From: Corallium rubrum
Taxonomy: Eukaryota > Cnidaria > Anthozoa > Scleralcyonacea > Coralliidae
Assembly: GCA_964035015.1 (NCBI GenBank)
Contig: OZ036011.1
Location: forward strand, 12,191,594 to 12,255,593
DNA length: 64,000 nucleotides
Reading direction: 5' to 3'
Part shown: positions 8,682 to 17,413 of the stretch, in pieces
Layout: every line of letters starts with the position of its first letter
How positions within the stretch are numbered: the first letter of the stretch is position 1
Position numbers and translations under genes: made by a program
The notes under the pieces: generated by a model
Database searches by the model: none
What the model was told of the DNA's origin: nothing
Seen by the model: the letters and a program-made list of their open reading frames with translations, nothing else

Positions 8682-9198
8682 AATACTCCGATGATTTCAT
8701 ATACGCATGACCTCTATAGACCCTACTATACCTGTCCTTTATTTTCCTCTCCAGCGGCATAGTGCTGTCATTTATTATGTTGTCTACCATAGTCAGATTG
8801 CTAAACATTGTGGATCTGTCAAACTCGATACCTCTGAGATATCCTTTGATGGTGTTTAGTGACTTTGTATAGCTCTTGTATGCAACCTCACACTGGCTGA
8901 CTTTCTCCGCTATTCTCTTATTCTTGATATACCCATGCATAAGAAGTCCGACAGCACTTATAGATAATGTAGCGAATCCACCTAATGCGCTAAACGCCCC
9001 GCCAGCAACTGTAAGGAATATAGCAGACATGTTCATGGTAAGATTTATCCTAGATAGTCTCTTAAATTGCCACTGGTAACATGTTGCCATCATATGGTAA
9101 TGCTCATAAAGTGACTTTAGCATCTCAACCTCTCCTGAGCTCAGCTTATCAGATATATGGTTGAATCTTATTATACTCTTCTCTCTGTTAAGTGTCAT
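8659..9198 (-). CDS. two-helix membrane protein of Polintons (179 aa)
   Basis: A charged N-terminal helical region is followed by a hydrophobic hairpin (about 53-88: NMSAIFLTVAGGAFSALGG and FATLSISAVGLLMHGYI), then an amphipathic region with YKSYTKSLNTIKGYLRG. The helix-hairpin-helix plan resembles a membrane protein present in many Polintons, and also SLATT-like pore-forming proteins in layout. The gap to the upstream gene is only 10 nt. Its function in the virion or membrane is unknown. Confidence 0.55.
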   Translation of the reverse strand: MTLNREKSIIRFNHISDKLSSGEVEMLKSLYEHYHMMATCYQWQFKRLSRINLTMNMSAIFLTVAGGAFSALGGFATLSISAVGLLMHGYIKNKRIAEKVSQCEVAYKSYTKSLNTIKGYLRGIEFDRSTMFSNLTMVDNIINDSTMPLERKIKDRYSRVYRGHAYMKSSEYYGGIRGV

Positions 9199-9208
9199 AA
9201 ACTACATA

Positions 9209-9799
9209 TTATATTGGTTCATAGAATGCTACAGTAAGGCAACTCTCGTTACCACTAGTCAGTCCGGTTATTGTTGGGTAGATGTAGCCGACAGATGGTT
9301 TATTACTGGCCTGCTGTGCTGAGATAGTGTCTTTGACGTAAAAGTCATGATTAACAGGTATAGACCAGTGACCGCTATAATGCCTGTCTGCATTTCCCAG
9401 AGTTAGTGTGCCAAGTAGCTCAGAACCCTGTGTCGCCTTGTAGGTAACATAGTACAGCCGGTACGTGACCTGCACAACATTGTCAGGCACCACACCATCT
9501 GTGTCGAACGAGTGGCATAATATTCTTATCATAGTGTCCTTACTTACTGAGACCATCGGGTAGGTGTTACCGCCTAGTGAATTCGGCGTTCCACCAGTTG
9601 CTGGGTAGTACCAGACCATCGTGGCGTTAAGTCTGTAATTCTCCTTCTTAGCGAATTTGTCTATGGCATACTTTTTATTTATCAGGTGGTTGTCATCAGT
9701 GGCCGGTATGCTTTGGGTTATCCTGAAAATTTTCATGTCAATGTCGTCAGTGACTTCATTACTTCCTGGTGGCACTGAGTAACCTAAATTCAGACTCAT
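9209..9799 (-). CDS. putative fibre/spike-like protein (196 aa)
   Basis: The N-terminal segment (about 25-50) reads FRITQSIPATDDNHLINKKY. It resembles the short repeat found at the base of phage and Polinton fibre proteins, in which an I-x-x-(I/L)-P stretch is followed by D-x-x-NK-x-Y. The rest is rich in beta-prone and aromatic residues and lacks Cys clusters or membrane helices, as expected for a trimeric surface fibre. It is the first gene of the leftward cluster, starting 81 bp from the divergent minor capsid gene. The assignment is by motif only. Confidence 0.4.
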   Translation of the reverse strand: MSLNLGYSVPPGSNEVTDDIDMKIFRITQSIPATDDNHLINKKYAIDKFAKKENYRLNATMVWYYPATGGTPNSLGGNTYPMVSVSKDTMIRILCHSFDTDGVVPDNVVQVTYRLYYVTYKATQGSELLGTLTLGNADRHYSGHWSIPVNHDFYVKDTISAQQASNKPSVGYIYPTITGLTSGNESCLTVAFYEPI

Positions 9800-9880
9800 A
9801 TATTAGGGTATATAAGCCTGCTTACTGCGTAACCACCCACGGCAGCTATTGGTAGATGTTACCATAATATTATATATACT
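9800..9880. promoter_or_regulatory. divergent promoter region between the two Polinton gene clusters
   Basis: This is the only gap between the leftward cluster (ending at 5349) and the rightward cluster (ending at 16955). Its 81 bp hold TATA-like strings at both edges: TATATAAG-like sequence on the left side and TAATATTATATATACT before ATG 9881. It lacks the CGTTTAAAT motif seen before the replication-type genes. Confidence 0.4.
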
Positions 9881-10546
9881 ATGAGGAAACTGACCGTGAT
9901 TATAGAAGGATCATATAAGGTGATTAGATTGGAGGAGCCTATAATGACAGTGAAAAATCCCCATATTCTGCTTAAGAAGGCTTACATAATGTGGGAGTAC
10001 TATAATGTATCCAGCAGCAAGGGTAATTACTATGTTCACAATAAGAGGGTGAACAAATTCCTTGGGGATGGTTATTATACATTCCAGGATTTTAAGAAGA
10101 TACTTGAGGGGAACAGCGGGGTTACATTAACACTTAGTAAACCAGAGGCTAAGTGTACGATGGTGACCGACAGTAGCACGACGCTAGTACTGCATAACAA
10201 CTTAGCATCTTTACTAGGATTCAGCACCCGTATATTCTTACCAGGTAGTAGCACAAAGAGTGGGCTGATAAATGTGAATAATGGGTTGAAGTACTTGGTG
10301 GTGATGTGTAATGTGATATCCACATCAATGAATTTATACAACGGAAGGAAGAGTAATACCCTAGTAAGTCTTCCAGTAACTAGTGAGCAGTCGCTGTTCG
10401 GTTCGACACAGTCATTTGTTGACATTGAGACTGAGCTTGAAATTGGTAAAGGTGTTATAAATGAGTTGGAATTCCATGTAACAGATCAGAACGGAAACCC
10501 GCTGAATGGTTTTGGGAGCATATTGCTGGAGCTGTACATCTCGTAG
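9881..10546 (+). CDS. minor capsid protein (penton-like)
   Basis: This 221-aa protein opens the rightward cluster. It has a segment YYTFQDFKKILE (68-79), the stretch LASLLGFSTRIFLPG, a conserved NVISTSMNLYNG near the middle, and a C-terminal FHVTDQNGNPLNGFGSILLE. This order and the F-x-V-x-D-x-x-G-x-P ending match the penton-type single-jelly-roll minor capsid protein of Polintons. It would form pentamers at the capsid vertices. The integrase follows after 5 nt. Confidence 0.7.
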   Translation: MRKLTVIIEGSYKVIRLEEPIMTVKNPHILLKKAYIMWEYYNVSSSKGNYYVHNKRVNKFLGDGYYTFQDFKKILEGNSGVTLTLSKPEAKCTMVTDSSTTLVLHNNLASLLGFSTRIFLPGSSTKSGLINVNNGLKYLVVMCNVISTSMNLYNGRKSNTLVSLPVTSEQSLFGSTQSFVDIETELEIGKGVINELEFHVTDQNGNPLNGFGSILLELYIS

Positions 10547-10551
10547 AGTAC

Positions 10552-11637
10552 ATGGACAATGACATAGAATTGGAACAGGGGCTTAGAGATATATACTATA
10601 ATCCGGCAACTGGTTACCAGTCAGCTGAGAGACTTTACCAGAAAGCATTGGCTGATGGTCTCCCCGGTGTGAGTAGGAAGGTCACTGAGTGGCTGAAATC
10701 GCAGGACACTTTTACACGATACAGGAAAATAGTTGGCAGGCACAAGTTTAGACAGACTAGGGTTTACTACCTTGGTGAGCAGCTTCAAATGGATCTTGTT
10801 GATATGGGTAAGTATGGGAATAGGAATGGGGGATACCGTTGGATACTGACGGCTGTTGAGATTTTAAGTAGATATGCCTTTGCCATCCCTGTGTATAGGA
10901 AAGACACCGGAAGTATGACCAAGGCGGTAACGTTATTGCTTAAGAAATTCAAGAAGCGTTTTGGAGCGGATCCAGAACTGGTGCAGTTTGACGACGGTAA
11001 GGAATTTTACAATGTTGGGGTGAGGTCCTTACTGGAGGGAGCTGGTGCTAAGTACTTTAGCACTCTATCAGATAAGAAGGCTGCTGTTGTGGAACGGTTT
11101 AACAGAACCTTAAAGACGGCTATGTGGAAGTACTTCTACAGTAAGGGAACATATAAGTGGACTGATGTTCTAGACTCGCTGGTTAGCAATTACAATAACA
11201 GTAAGCATAGAACCATACTGATGAAACCGGCTAATGTGAATAAAAGTAACGAGGCTGAAGCGTGGAACACCTTATTTGGTCACACATCTGGAGAATACCC
11301 TCTAGCTAAATTTAAAGTTGGTGATACTGTCAGGATAAGCAAGTACAAAAGCGTATTCACTAAGGGATATGAGGCTAACTTCACAGAGGAACTATTCAAG
11401 GTGACTAAGGTGATCAGGGGCGATCCAAATGTTTATGAAATAGCGGACTTAGAGGGTGAGCCAATAATTGGGAAGTTTTATGAAGAGGAGCTAAGTGCTG
11501 TTGTTAAGAAGGATCATGTGTATAGGGTGGAGAAAATACTGAAGAGGAAAAAGAAGATGGCCCTGGTGAAGTGGCTCGGGTATGATAACAAGCATAATAG
11601 CTGGGTACCTGAGAGTGATATTCGGAATATTGGTTAA
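10552..11637 (+). CDS. INT: retroviral-type (rve) integrase with C-terminal chromodomain
   Basis: The product has 361 aa and an intact frame. The catalytic core carries QMDLVDM (D81), VQFDDGKEF (D147) and AAVVERFNRTL (E181), a DDE triad with the usual spacing. The N-terminal part is helical. The C-terminal part has an SH3-like FKVGDTVRISKY segment (about 258) and a chromodomain ending LVKWLGYDNKHNSWVPESDI, which could read methylated histone tails and steer target choice. It inserts the element into the host genome. Its neighbours are 5 and 7 nt away. It is one of the few core genes here without a visible break. Confidence 0.93.
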   Translation: MDNDIELEQGLRDIYYNPATGYQSAERLYQKALADGLPGVSRKVTEWLKSQDTFTRYRKIVGRHKFRQTRVYYLGEQLQMDLVDMGKYGNRNGGYRWILTAVEILSRYAFAIPVYRKDTGSMTKAVTLLLKKFKKRFGADPELVQFDDGKEFYNVGVRSLLEGAGAKYFSTLSDKKAAVVERFNRTLKTAMWKYFYSKGTYKWTDVLDSLVSNYNNSKHRTILMKPANVNKSNEAEAWNTLFGHTSGEYPLAKFKVGDTVRISKYKSVFTKGYEANFTEELFKVTKVIRGDPNVYEIADLEGEPIIGKFYEEELSAVVKKDHVYRVEKILKRKKKMALVKWLGYDNKHNSWVPESDIRNIG

Positions 11638-11644
11638 TGTATAG

Positions 11645-13165
11645 ATGGATGACACTGTATTTGACAACTCTGAAAACAATCCTCCTGAAAATGGTGAAGG
11701 GGATGGTGAAGAGTGGCCAGAATCTGATGACCCGTTAGATCAGGATGAAGACCCTTATGCTGAGACTAAGTGGATTGATGAGGACATAAACTATGAGGGT
11801 GAGGACATTACTAATGTGAGGAGAGTAGGAATTAAGGATAATCTACGGGACTTCGTTAACAATTTGATAACTAATAAAGGCACCTTCAGTAAAAAATTGT
11901 CTAGATATAAACAGGACAAGGCGGTTAGGCTTATCAGATCATTCTTAACTGTATCTGAAGGTCTCACTACTAGACCACTACTAAATAATGAGTCTGGTCT
12001 GGAAATAATACGGGGTGTATCTTTTGGGAGAGGTGGGGGAGTCAGATTAGGTGGTCACACGCTAACTCTTAGTTACCGTGGTGTAGACGTCAGGTTGATT
12101 AACACGTCCCGTAATGACGATAGTGGTAACCCTATCACTAAGAAACTTAATGTGGGGTCAGACATAGAGAAGGAGTTCACCGAACTAGTTGAACATGTAG
12201 TAGTGCTCACAAGTCATTATATAGAGTCATTGGTATATGAAACAGGGGCAAGTGAGGAAGTAGTTAGTTATGTGGTTAATGAAAATGAGTATACCGAGCA
12301 CACACCTGAGGTGATTGAGGCTATGGTTAGGGATAAGAATAGGCATGGTTTTAGACTAAAACCGGGGGAGAAGATAGACAGACTTCTTATGGACCTTAGT
12401 GACACCACCATTTTTGACGGGACAGGTAATGATCCGATTAGTCTGCCAGATATACCTGAGAGTGTTACCAGTGATATAGTTAGGTCCTCCATCTCAGAAA
12501 TGAGTAGGAGGTTACGTGATAGGGTTAGTGAGCTTACAGAACAGGAGATCCGTGAGTTCTCAGGAATTCTGGACCCTAAGGGGGATGTCGACACTAAGAT
12601 AGAAGCACTGGACCAGTTGGCTAATGAATACAGACTGAAGGCTTTGAGAGAGACTGACCCGCTGAAGGAGCAGCTGTATAGGAATATTAGTAAGGTGGCT
12701 GAGCTGAAAAGCGATCTGATACACATTGTTGAGAAAGGAGGAGTCCCTAAATATAAAGAGTCTAGGTCAGTGTTTGAAGAGGAGGTTGATAACAACGAGA
12801 GCATAAGAGATCTTTCTAGGTTAGAACGATTTAAGAAGTGGATGAAGGAAAACTGGCTTGGTGCGACATCTCTTGCTGTATCTGTGGCTTCCCTTCTGAC
12901 GACGGTAATAATGGGAATGCGTTATAATATCAGAAGAGGTGCAGGTGCTGTCGGATCATTCGGACGGTCGGTCTATAATGCCTTCAGGAATCTGGCAAAG
13001 AGACTTGGTCCAGTGCTAGGTCCTATTATCATGGCTGTCGGTAACCTGGTAGTTGCTCTGCTAAAGTATGGTGCTATGGGGTTGGCCTGGTTGGCCAGCA
13101 ATCTGTGGGTGTTGGTTCTGGCGATCGTATGGATGGTTTATGATAGGTACGGAAAGAAGAAATAA
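11645..13165 (+). CDS. large conserved Polinton protein with C-terminal membrane helices (506 aa)
   Basis: The first 50 residues are very acidic (DGEEWPESDDPLDQDEDP). The middle is helical and charged, with a coiled coil around 280-360. The C-terminal quarter starts with RLERFKKWMKENWLG (about 394) and then has three hydrophobic stretches (about 410-426, 461-478, 480-500) around an Arg/Gly-rich segment (RRGAGAVGSFGRS). This plan, with its RLERFKKW to NLWVLVLAI ending, is typical of a Polinton-specific structural gene lying between the integrase and the major capsid gene. It is probably a virion membrane or internal protein; no enzymatic motif is seen. Confidence 0.65.
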   Translation: MDDTVFDNSENNPPENGEGDGEEWPESDDPLDQDEDPYAETKWIDEDINYEGEDITNVRRVGIKDNLRDFVNNLITNKGTFSKKLSRYKQDKAVRLIRSFLTVSEGLTTRPLLNNESGLEIIRGVSFGRGGGVRLGGHTLTLSYRGVDVRLINTSRNDDSGNPITKKLNVGSDIEKEFTELVEHVVVLTSHYIESLVYETGASEEVVSYVVNENEYTEHTPEVIEAMVRDKNRHGFRLKPGEKIDRLLMDLSDTTIFDGTGNDPISLPDIPESVTSDIVRSSISEMSRRLRDRVSELTEQEIREFSGILDPKGDVDTKIEALDQLANEYRLKALRETDPLKEQLYRNISKVAELKSDLIHIVEKGGVPKYKESRSVFEEEVDNNESIRDLSRLERFKKWMKENWLGATSLAVSVASLLTTVIMGMRYNIRRGAGAVGSFGRSVYNAFRNLAKRLGPVLGPIIMAVGNLVVALLKYGAMGLAWLASNLWVLVLAIVWMVYDRYGKKK

Positions 13166-13180
13166 GATATAACTTAGTCT

Positions 13181-14415
13181 ATGTTGCTGGAAGATAGAAT
13201 CACTCCAAGCTACAAACTAAAGAAACCAGACAGTAGTAAGAAAGGTACTAGGAGAGTAGTCGACGTAACATTTAACCCAACACATATATCCTCTGGTCAG
13301 GACCTGTATGTAAAGCTGTCGACACTACCGGTTAATCATGTACTAATCCCTGGTAGTAGGATGCTTACATTCACCCTTAAAAATGGTAATAAGGAGTCAT
13401 ACCATCAGAACAACCTTAAGTCCACACTGTTCAAGCAAGTAACCCACAAGCTTAATGGGGAAATATATAGGGACCTGAATGAGGCCCATGTTCTTAGGTG
13501 CTATGAGGACCTTTGGTCTAAGTCAAAGCGGGTTGGAAAAATTGATCAAGGTCTTGGTGGGAGTGTGAATCTTGCTAAGCTTAGAAGTCAGGATGCAAGT
13601 GGTGACTCTAGTGTAGCTGGTGATGTCCTTGTGAATGGTATCTATGGTGACAGGTTCACAATACCCATTGATGATGACTGGCTTAGTGAAAATGGGGCCA
13701 TCTACCCCCAAGCATTGCAGAACACACATGAGACCATACTAAAGATCAACACACCAGCTAATGTGCTACTCCCCGGAGGCAGTGGTAAGGCTGTGCCAGG
13801 AAGCTTCAGACTTGATAACCTTAAGCTTAGGTATGAGACAGTTGAGAACGAGATGCTAGCAGGTGAGGTTGAGGGGATTTACAGCAGGGGGAAATCTTCA
13901 TATTACAGTCACTCCACCCTGGTTAAGACCTTTCCAGTTACTGCTGCAAGCACAAAGATTCATGAGAATGTGAACTTACCGAGGAAGTCCCTTAGAAATA
14001 TCGTAATGATCTTTAAAAGAACCACTGACGGAAGCGAGTCTTTCTACTACCCATCTATCGAGAGTGTTAAGATAAGCTTCCAGGGTCAGCCAAACTTCCT
14101 GTATATACACAGTCGATGAAGTACGATTTCTTCAGTGAGGCTAGTCGGGTGTTCTTCCCAAGTGATGACAGGTTTGATAGGAATGTTAGTGAGGCGAGTT
14201 TCTTCAGTGATAAGTTTGCCCTGGTCTGTGACTTCTCAACAACAGCGTTAAAGAGAGTACAGGGTCAGGGTGTGAAGCTAACTGATACACAGAATGGAAT
14301 ACTTATCGAGGTTGAGAAAAGTGCCGGGACCACTGCCTGTACCTGCTACCTTTACGTGCTGTCGGATGGGCTAATAAACCTGGCTAATGGTCAGCTTCAG
14401 TCTATTCAGTATTAG
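13181..14415 (+). pseudogene. MCP: double-jelly-roll major capsid protein, split by a frameshift
   Basis: The first frame (13181-14119, 312 aa) has VDVTFNPTHISSGQDLYVKL, VNHVLIPGSRMLTFTL, the IPIDDDWLSENGAIYP loop, and KIHENVNLPRKSLRNIVMIFK, in the order known for Polinton major capsid proteins. It stops at TGA 14117-14119. The expected C-terminal region (DKFALVCDFSTTALKRVQG, and the end LINLANGQLQSIQY) is the 14116-14415 frame, entered by an ATGA overlap. A two-base slip in the TATATA run at 14102-14107 would explain the break, so either a real lesion or a sequencing error is possible. If both ORFs are translated, the ATGA overlap could allow reinitiation. The protein builds the icosahedral shell. 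Confidence 0.85.
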
Positions 14416-14418
14416 TGT

Positions 14419-15007
14419 ATGGATAAGCCGGAGACTATTCTTATAGTTGGGCCATCTGGATGTGGTAAAACTTACACATTGCTTAACGAAATACTTTCTG
14501 TGGAGTACGGGAAGTATTTCGACTTCATCATAATACTCTGTCCTACACTGTGGATAAATACGACATACCTAGACTGGGGATATCTTAATAGCGACCCAGA
14601 TGTCATTGGACTTAGCATGAATCCAGATAGACTAGACCCTGTTATTGAGGCTGTAGTAAAAATTTACTCTGGATCTAAGACCGCTGTAATAGTTGATGAC
14701 ATGAGTAACACAGGTGATCAACATCTTAACGACGGCATGCTGGCTTTTTTATCATACAGTGGCAGGCATCATAATATCACATTGTTCATTCTCACTTAGA
14801 AGCTGAATAGTGTCGCGACTGGTATAAGGGACAACACCACCAGATTGTTATTTTTCAGTACGCATAACAGGAGAAGTATGAAGGTGCTAAGGGATGAGTT
14901 TTTTGGACATATAGCAGACGATGAAACGGATTATTGCGCAGCTTGCCACTGGTAAGTACCTTGACATTAAACTCAGTGCGCAGCCTCCGACCTATGAGGT
15001 TAAATGA
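14419..15007 (+). pseudogene. ATPase: A32/FtsK-like genome packaging ATPase, stopped and frameshifted
   Basis: The reading opens with Walker A GPSGCGKT (about 11-18) and has Walker B AVIVDDMSN (about 93-101), both as in Polinton packaging ATPases. An in-frame TAG at 14797-14799 follows FILT, where the family usually has a Gln, so a single C-to-T change could have made it. Homology continues in the same frame (GIRDNTTRLLFFSTHNRR) to about 14925. It then shifts frame and resumes with IAQLATGKYLDIKLSAQPP before TGA at 15005-15007. Two separate lesions make a functional full-length ATPase unlikely. The start is 3 nt after the capsid stop codon. The enzyme would pump DNA into capsids. Confidence 0.85.
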
Positions 15008-15022
15008 AACATAACCTAATGT

Positions 15023-15559
15023 ATGCCTAAGAGGGAAGGTAAGCGCAGTAAAAATGAGCCAGTTGTTATTGAAGATGATGAAGCTATCGAAAAACTAGTT
15101 GACGAGCTGCAGGTTTCGGAAGAGAGTATCGCTAAAACCATAAACACTGACGCTGGCGCAGACACCAGGCGCGAGGAACTTATAGTCGCGTCTGATGATG
15201 GGTACATTACCCAGAAGTCCGGACATATAAGAAAATGTAGTGAAAAGACACTAGACCAAATTTATAAGGCTTATGAAGCTAAAAGGAAGAAGGACGCAGA
15301 CGGGTTCCTAACAGATTTACTAATAAGTCAGTTCTCAACAATGCTTGGTGGCCTTGACGCAATTGAGGATCCTGTTGCGCTAACAGATGAACTTAAAAAT
15401 AACGGCATACTGAGAAAAGACGTTGAGAGTATTATATCAGTAGTTAGCCCATACATACCCCTAATAGGATTACTTGGGGGTGTTGCTATAACTGGTAAGC
15501 ATATATTGCAGCATAAGAATAGTACACAACCTATAATATATGAACAAGACCCTAAGTAG
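15023..15559 (+). CDS. conserved Polinton protein with C-terminal hydrophobic segment (178 aa)
   Basis: A basic, acidic-patched N-terminal third is followed by a helical conserved region beginning IRKCSEKTLDQIYKAYEAKRKK, then LLISQFSTMLGGLDAIED and DVESIISVVSPYIPLIGLLGG. The last part is hydrophobic and probably membrane-associated. The pattern recurs in Polintons downstream of the ATPase. Its 3' end overlaps the next gene by 20 bp. The function is unknown. Confidence 0.6.
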   Translation: MPKREGKRSKNEPVVIEDDEAIEKLVDELQVSEESIAKTINTDAGADTRREELIVASDDGYITQKSGHIRKCSEKTLDQIYKAYEAKRKKDADGFLTDLLISQFSTMLGGLDAIEDPVALTDELKNNGILRKDVESIISVVSPYIPLIGLLGGVAITGKHILQHKNSTQPIIYEQDPK

Positions 15560-16955
15560 ATTCTTCGCTAAGTACCCATATGCTGACAAAAGTAAGTTTA
15601 TAACTAGCTCGGTATTTGGTAAGACAGAACCAGGCGTGTTCTTCGGGCCTGTCGGTGTTGATGGTACATACATCTACACCGAGGACCAGGAATTCAAGAG
15701 TAACCAAAGCTACACTAAGTACCTAACAGCAGATAGGCCGCCGCCAAGATTCCCAAAAATATGGTTAGGTGGCGGCACTGTGCAGAAAGTCCAGGGTAAG
15801 CGACATTGGGAGAAGGATGTTGAGGGAAAACACGACTTCTCAAAGTTCACATACTTATCAGAAAATGTTATAGACTATGACCTCAACAATTTCAGGATCT
15901 ATGTTAACGACCATAACTTTTTCATGTCTAAATTACCAGTACTTAACCCAGGAAATAGGACGGATATTGCTGTGTGGTGGAATAACAACGAACCTTACTA
16001 CCAGTTAATCCTCGCTGTTTACCTAAGCACATATTGCTGCGGTGTTGGGGTCGAGCACCTGAAATTCTCCGATGATGTTTATCCGGTGGTTACATCCATT
16101 ATGCGGTTCCATGTATACTTCACTACCAGGCGAATATTAAGGAGACTTATAAAGGAAAAGAAAAGTGATCTAATGAGGGAATTTGGTGCTGGGAAGGATG
16201 TAATCGATAACATGGATAATATACCTAGAGAGAAAAAGTTCTTGATTAATCCACACTCTGGTCAGCATCATGACCATGCATTTAAGGAGTGGATGTGGCG
16301 TCTTAACCCTGATTATAAAACACACTACAGAAGGTTCATACCACTTAAGACAAATGGTTTTACCAGGATAGGCCTACAATATATAAACGAGTCTATCGAG
16401 GCTTATGTCTATGCAGTTCTAGGCTCTCAAGCTAAAACAAGGGTAAGTATCGTTAAGAAGGGTGCTGGAAGTCTGGAGTCACAACAGGAATTCAGAGTCC
16501 TCGTAAATGACGCCGTCGTTAACTACTCTGTTAGCACTTGGATTCTGAATATGAACAGATCAATATCAGATACTAACGTAACCCAGAACTTGGCCATAAG
16601 TCCTGACACATGGTTAGTGCCAGGGTCACTCACAATACTGAAGAAAAAAATTATCGGATATAACAACTTACTCAAACACGCGTCTGATGCTATGAATTTT
16701 GGTATTAACTCTAAAGTAAACTATCAGTAGATTGTCCATAGGCAGCCAAGGAAGCTACGCCAGGAATATGTCCCACATCTGGAAACATTAGATGAGGAAC
16801 CTCATAAGGAAAATGCAGTCGTCAATGCAACTGGTACAAACACTGATAATGTAGCCGTCCATACACCTGGCACAAACCCGACGGATAATGAGCTGGGGAT
16901 TATCTTAGTCGTAACAGCTGTGGCTGGATATCTGTTCAGTAAAAACGTCCTGTAG
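15540..16955 (+). CDS. large Polinton protein (396 aa to the first stop) with in-frame TAG and downstream tail
   Basis: The frame 15540-16730 encodes 396 aa without a recognised domain. It is rich in aromatic residues, with VLNPGNRTDIAVWW (about 139-152) and a conserved-looking central part, and resembles the long protein found near the 3' end of several invertebrate Polintons. After TAG at 16728-16730 the same frame stays open for 74 more codons, ending in a single hydrophobic helix (LGIILVVTAVAGYLFS) before TAG at 16953-16955, only 5 bp from the terminal repeat. The tail has no ATG, so it may be an extension cut off by a CAG-to-TAG-type change, or be reached by readthrough. The 396-aa part is solid as a gene; the tail is an inference. 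Confidence 0.6.
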
Positions 16956-16960
16956 TGAAC

Positions 16961-17413
16961 GAGTGGTTGGGCTTTTTCTGAGTAAAAAAGGTGGTGCTAG
17001 TGCCTAAACCAGCTGAAATTCCCAATTTTCTCTTATGCTAGTATAGGCTGTGAATATAGAGCTTTAAAAACGCCGGCATTTGACATATTTCTCTCCGTAC
17101 AGTCAAAAGGAGGCTTCTTTAAGTCTGCGGACTACTTCATAAAATCTGACTTGGATTCTGTGAAGACTTGTATTTTGGAAGATCGGTGGCAGCCGACTGG
17201 TCTGGCGGGTTGGGGGTAAAATAAACTGGTCCATTTGTTGGAAGGTTTTATCTGACTCACAATAGACTTTACACTGGTGACTCCTGGTATGATTGCGGCA
17301 CAACACCTCGCCTTCGGCTCGGTGTGGCCGCCTGGACTCCAGGTTGCCGCTGTTCGGAGCTGTTGTGTGGTGCTAGGTAAATGACCATACGGATGACTTG
17401 ACCTTGGTGACTC
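16961..17413. repeat. right terminal inverted repeat of the Polinton (visible paired part)
   Basis: This is the reverse complement of 1-453. Pairing can only be tested to 17413, because the mate leaves the window there. The inner end follows the last Polinton stop codon (16955) by 5 bp. Confidence 0.93.

Larger units (their letters stand above)
1..17413. mobile_element. Polinton/Maverick giant DNA transposon (left end cut by window)
   Basis: The segment carries the hallmark Polinton set: protein-primed family B polymerase, rve integrase, packaging ATPase, double-jelly-roll major capsid protein and penton-like minor capsid protein. It is bounded by inverted repeats whose inner ends are at 453 and 16961. 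The right repeat very likely continues to about 18070, because host anoctamin sequence resumes only near 18300 and 17414-18070 has the same character as the repeat. About 20 genes lie in two divergent tightly packed clusters. Several genes are frameshifted or stopped, so this copy is probably non-autonomous. The Ulp1-like maturation protease usual in the family was not recognised. The element sits in an intron of an anoctamin gene. Class assignment is secure; outer limits are not. Confidence 0.93.

Noticed and set aside
14797..16730. Reassigned TAG codon (Gln)
   Set aside because: Several intact genes of the element end at TAG where homologues end, so a changed code is not supported.
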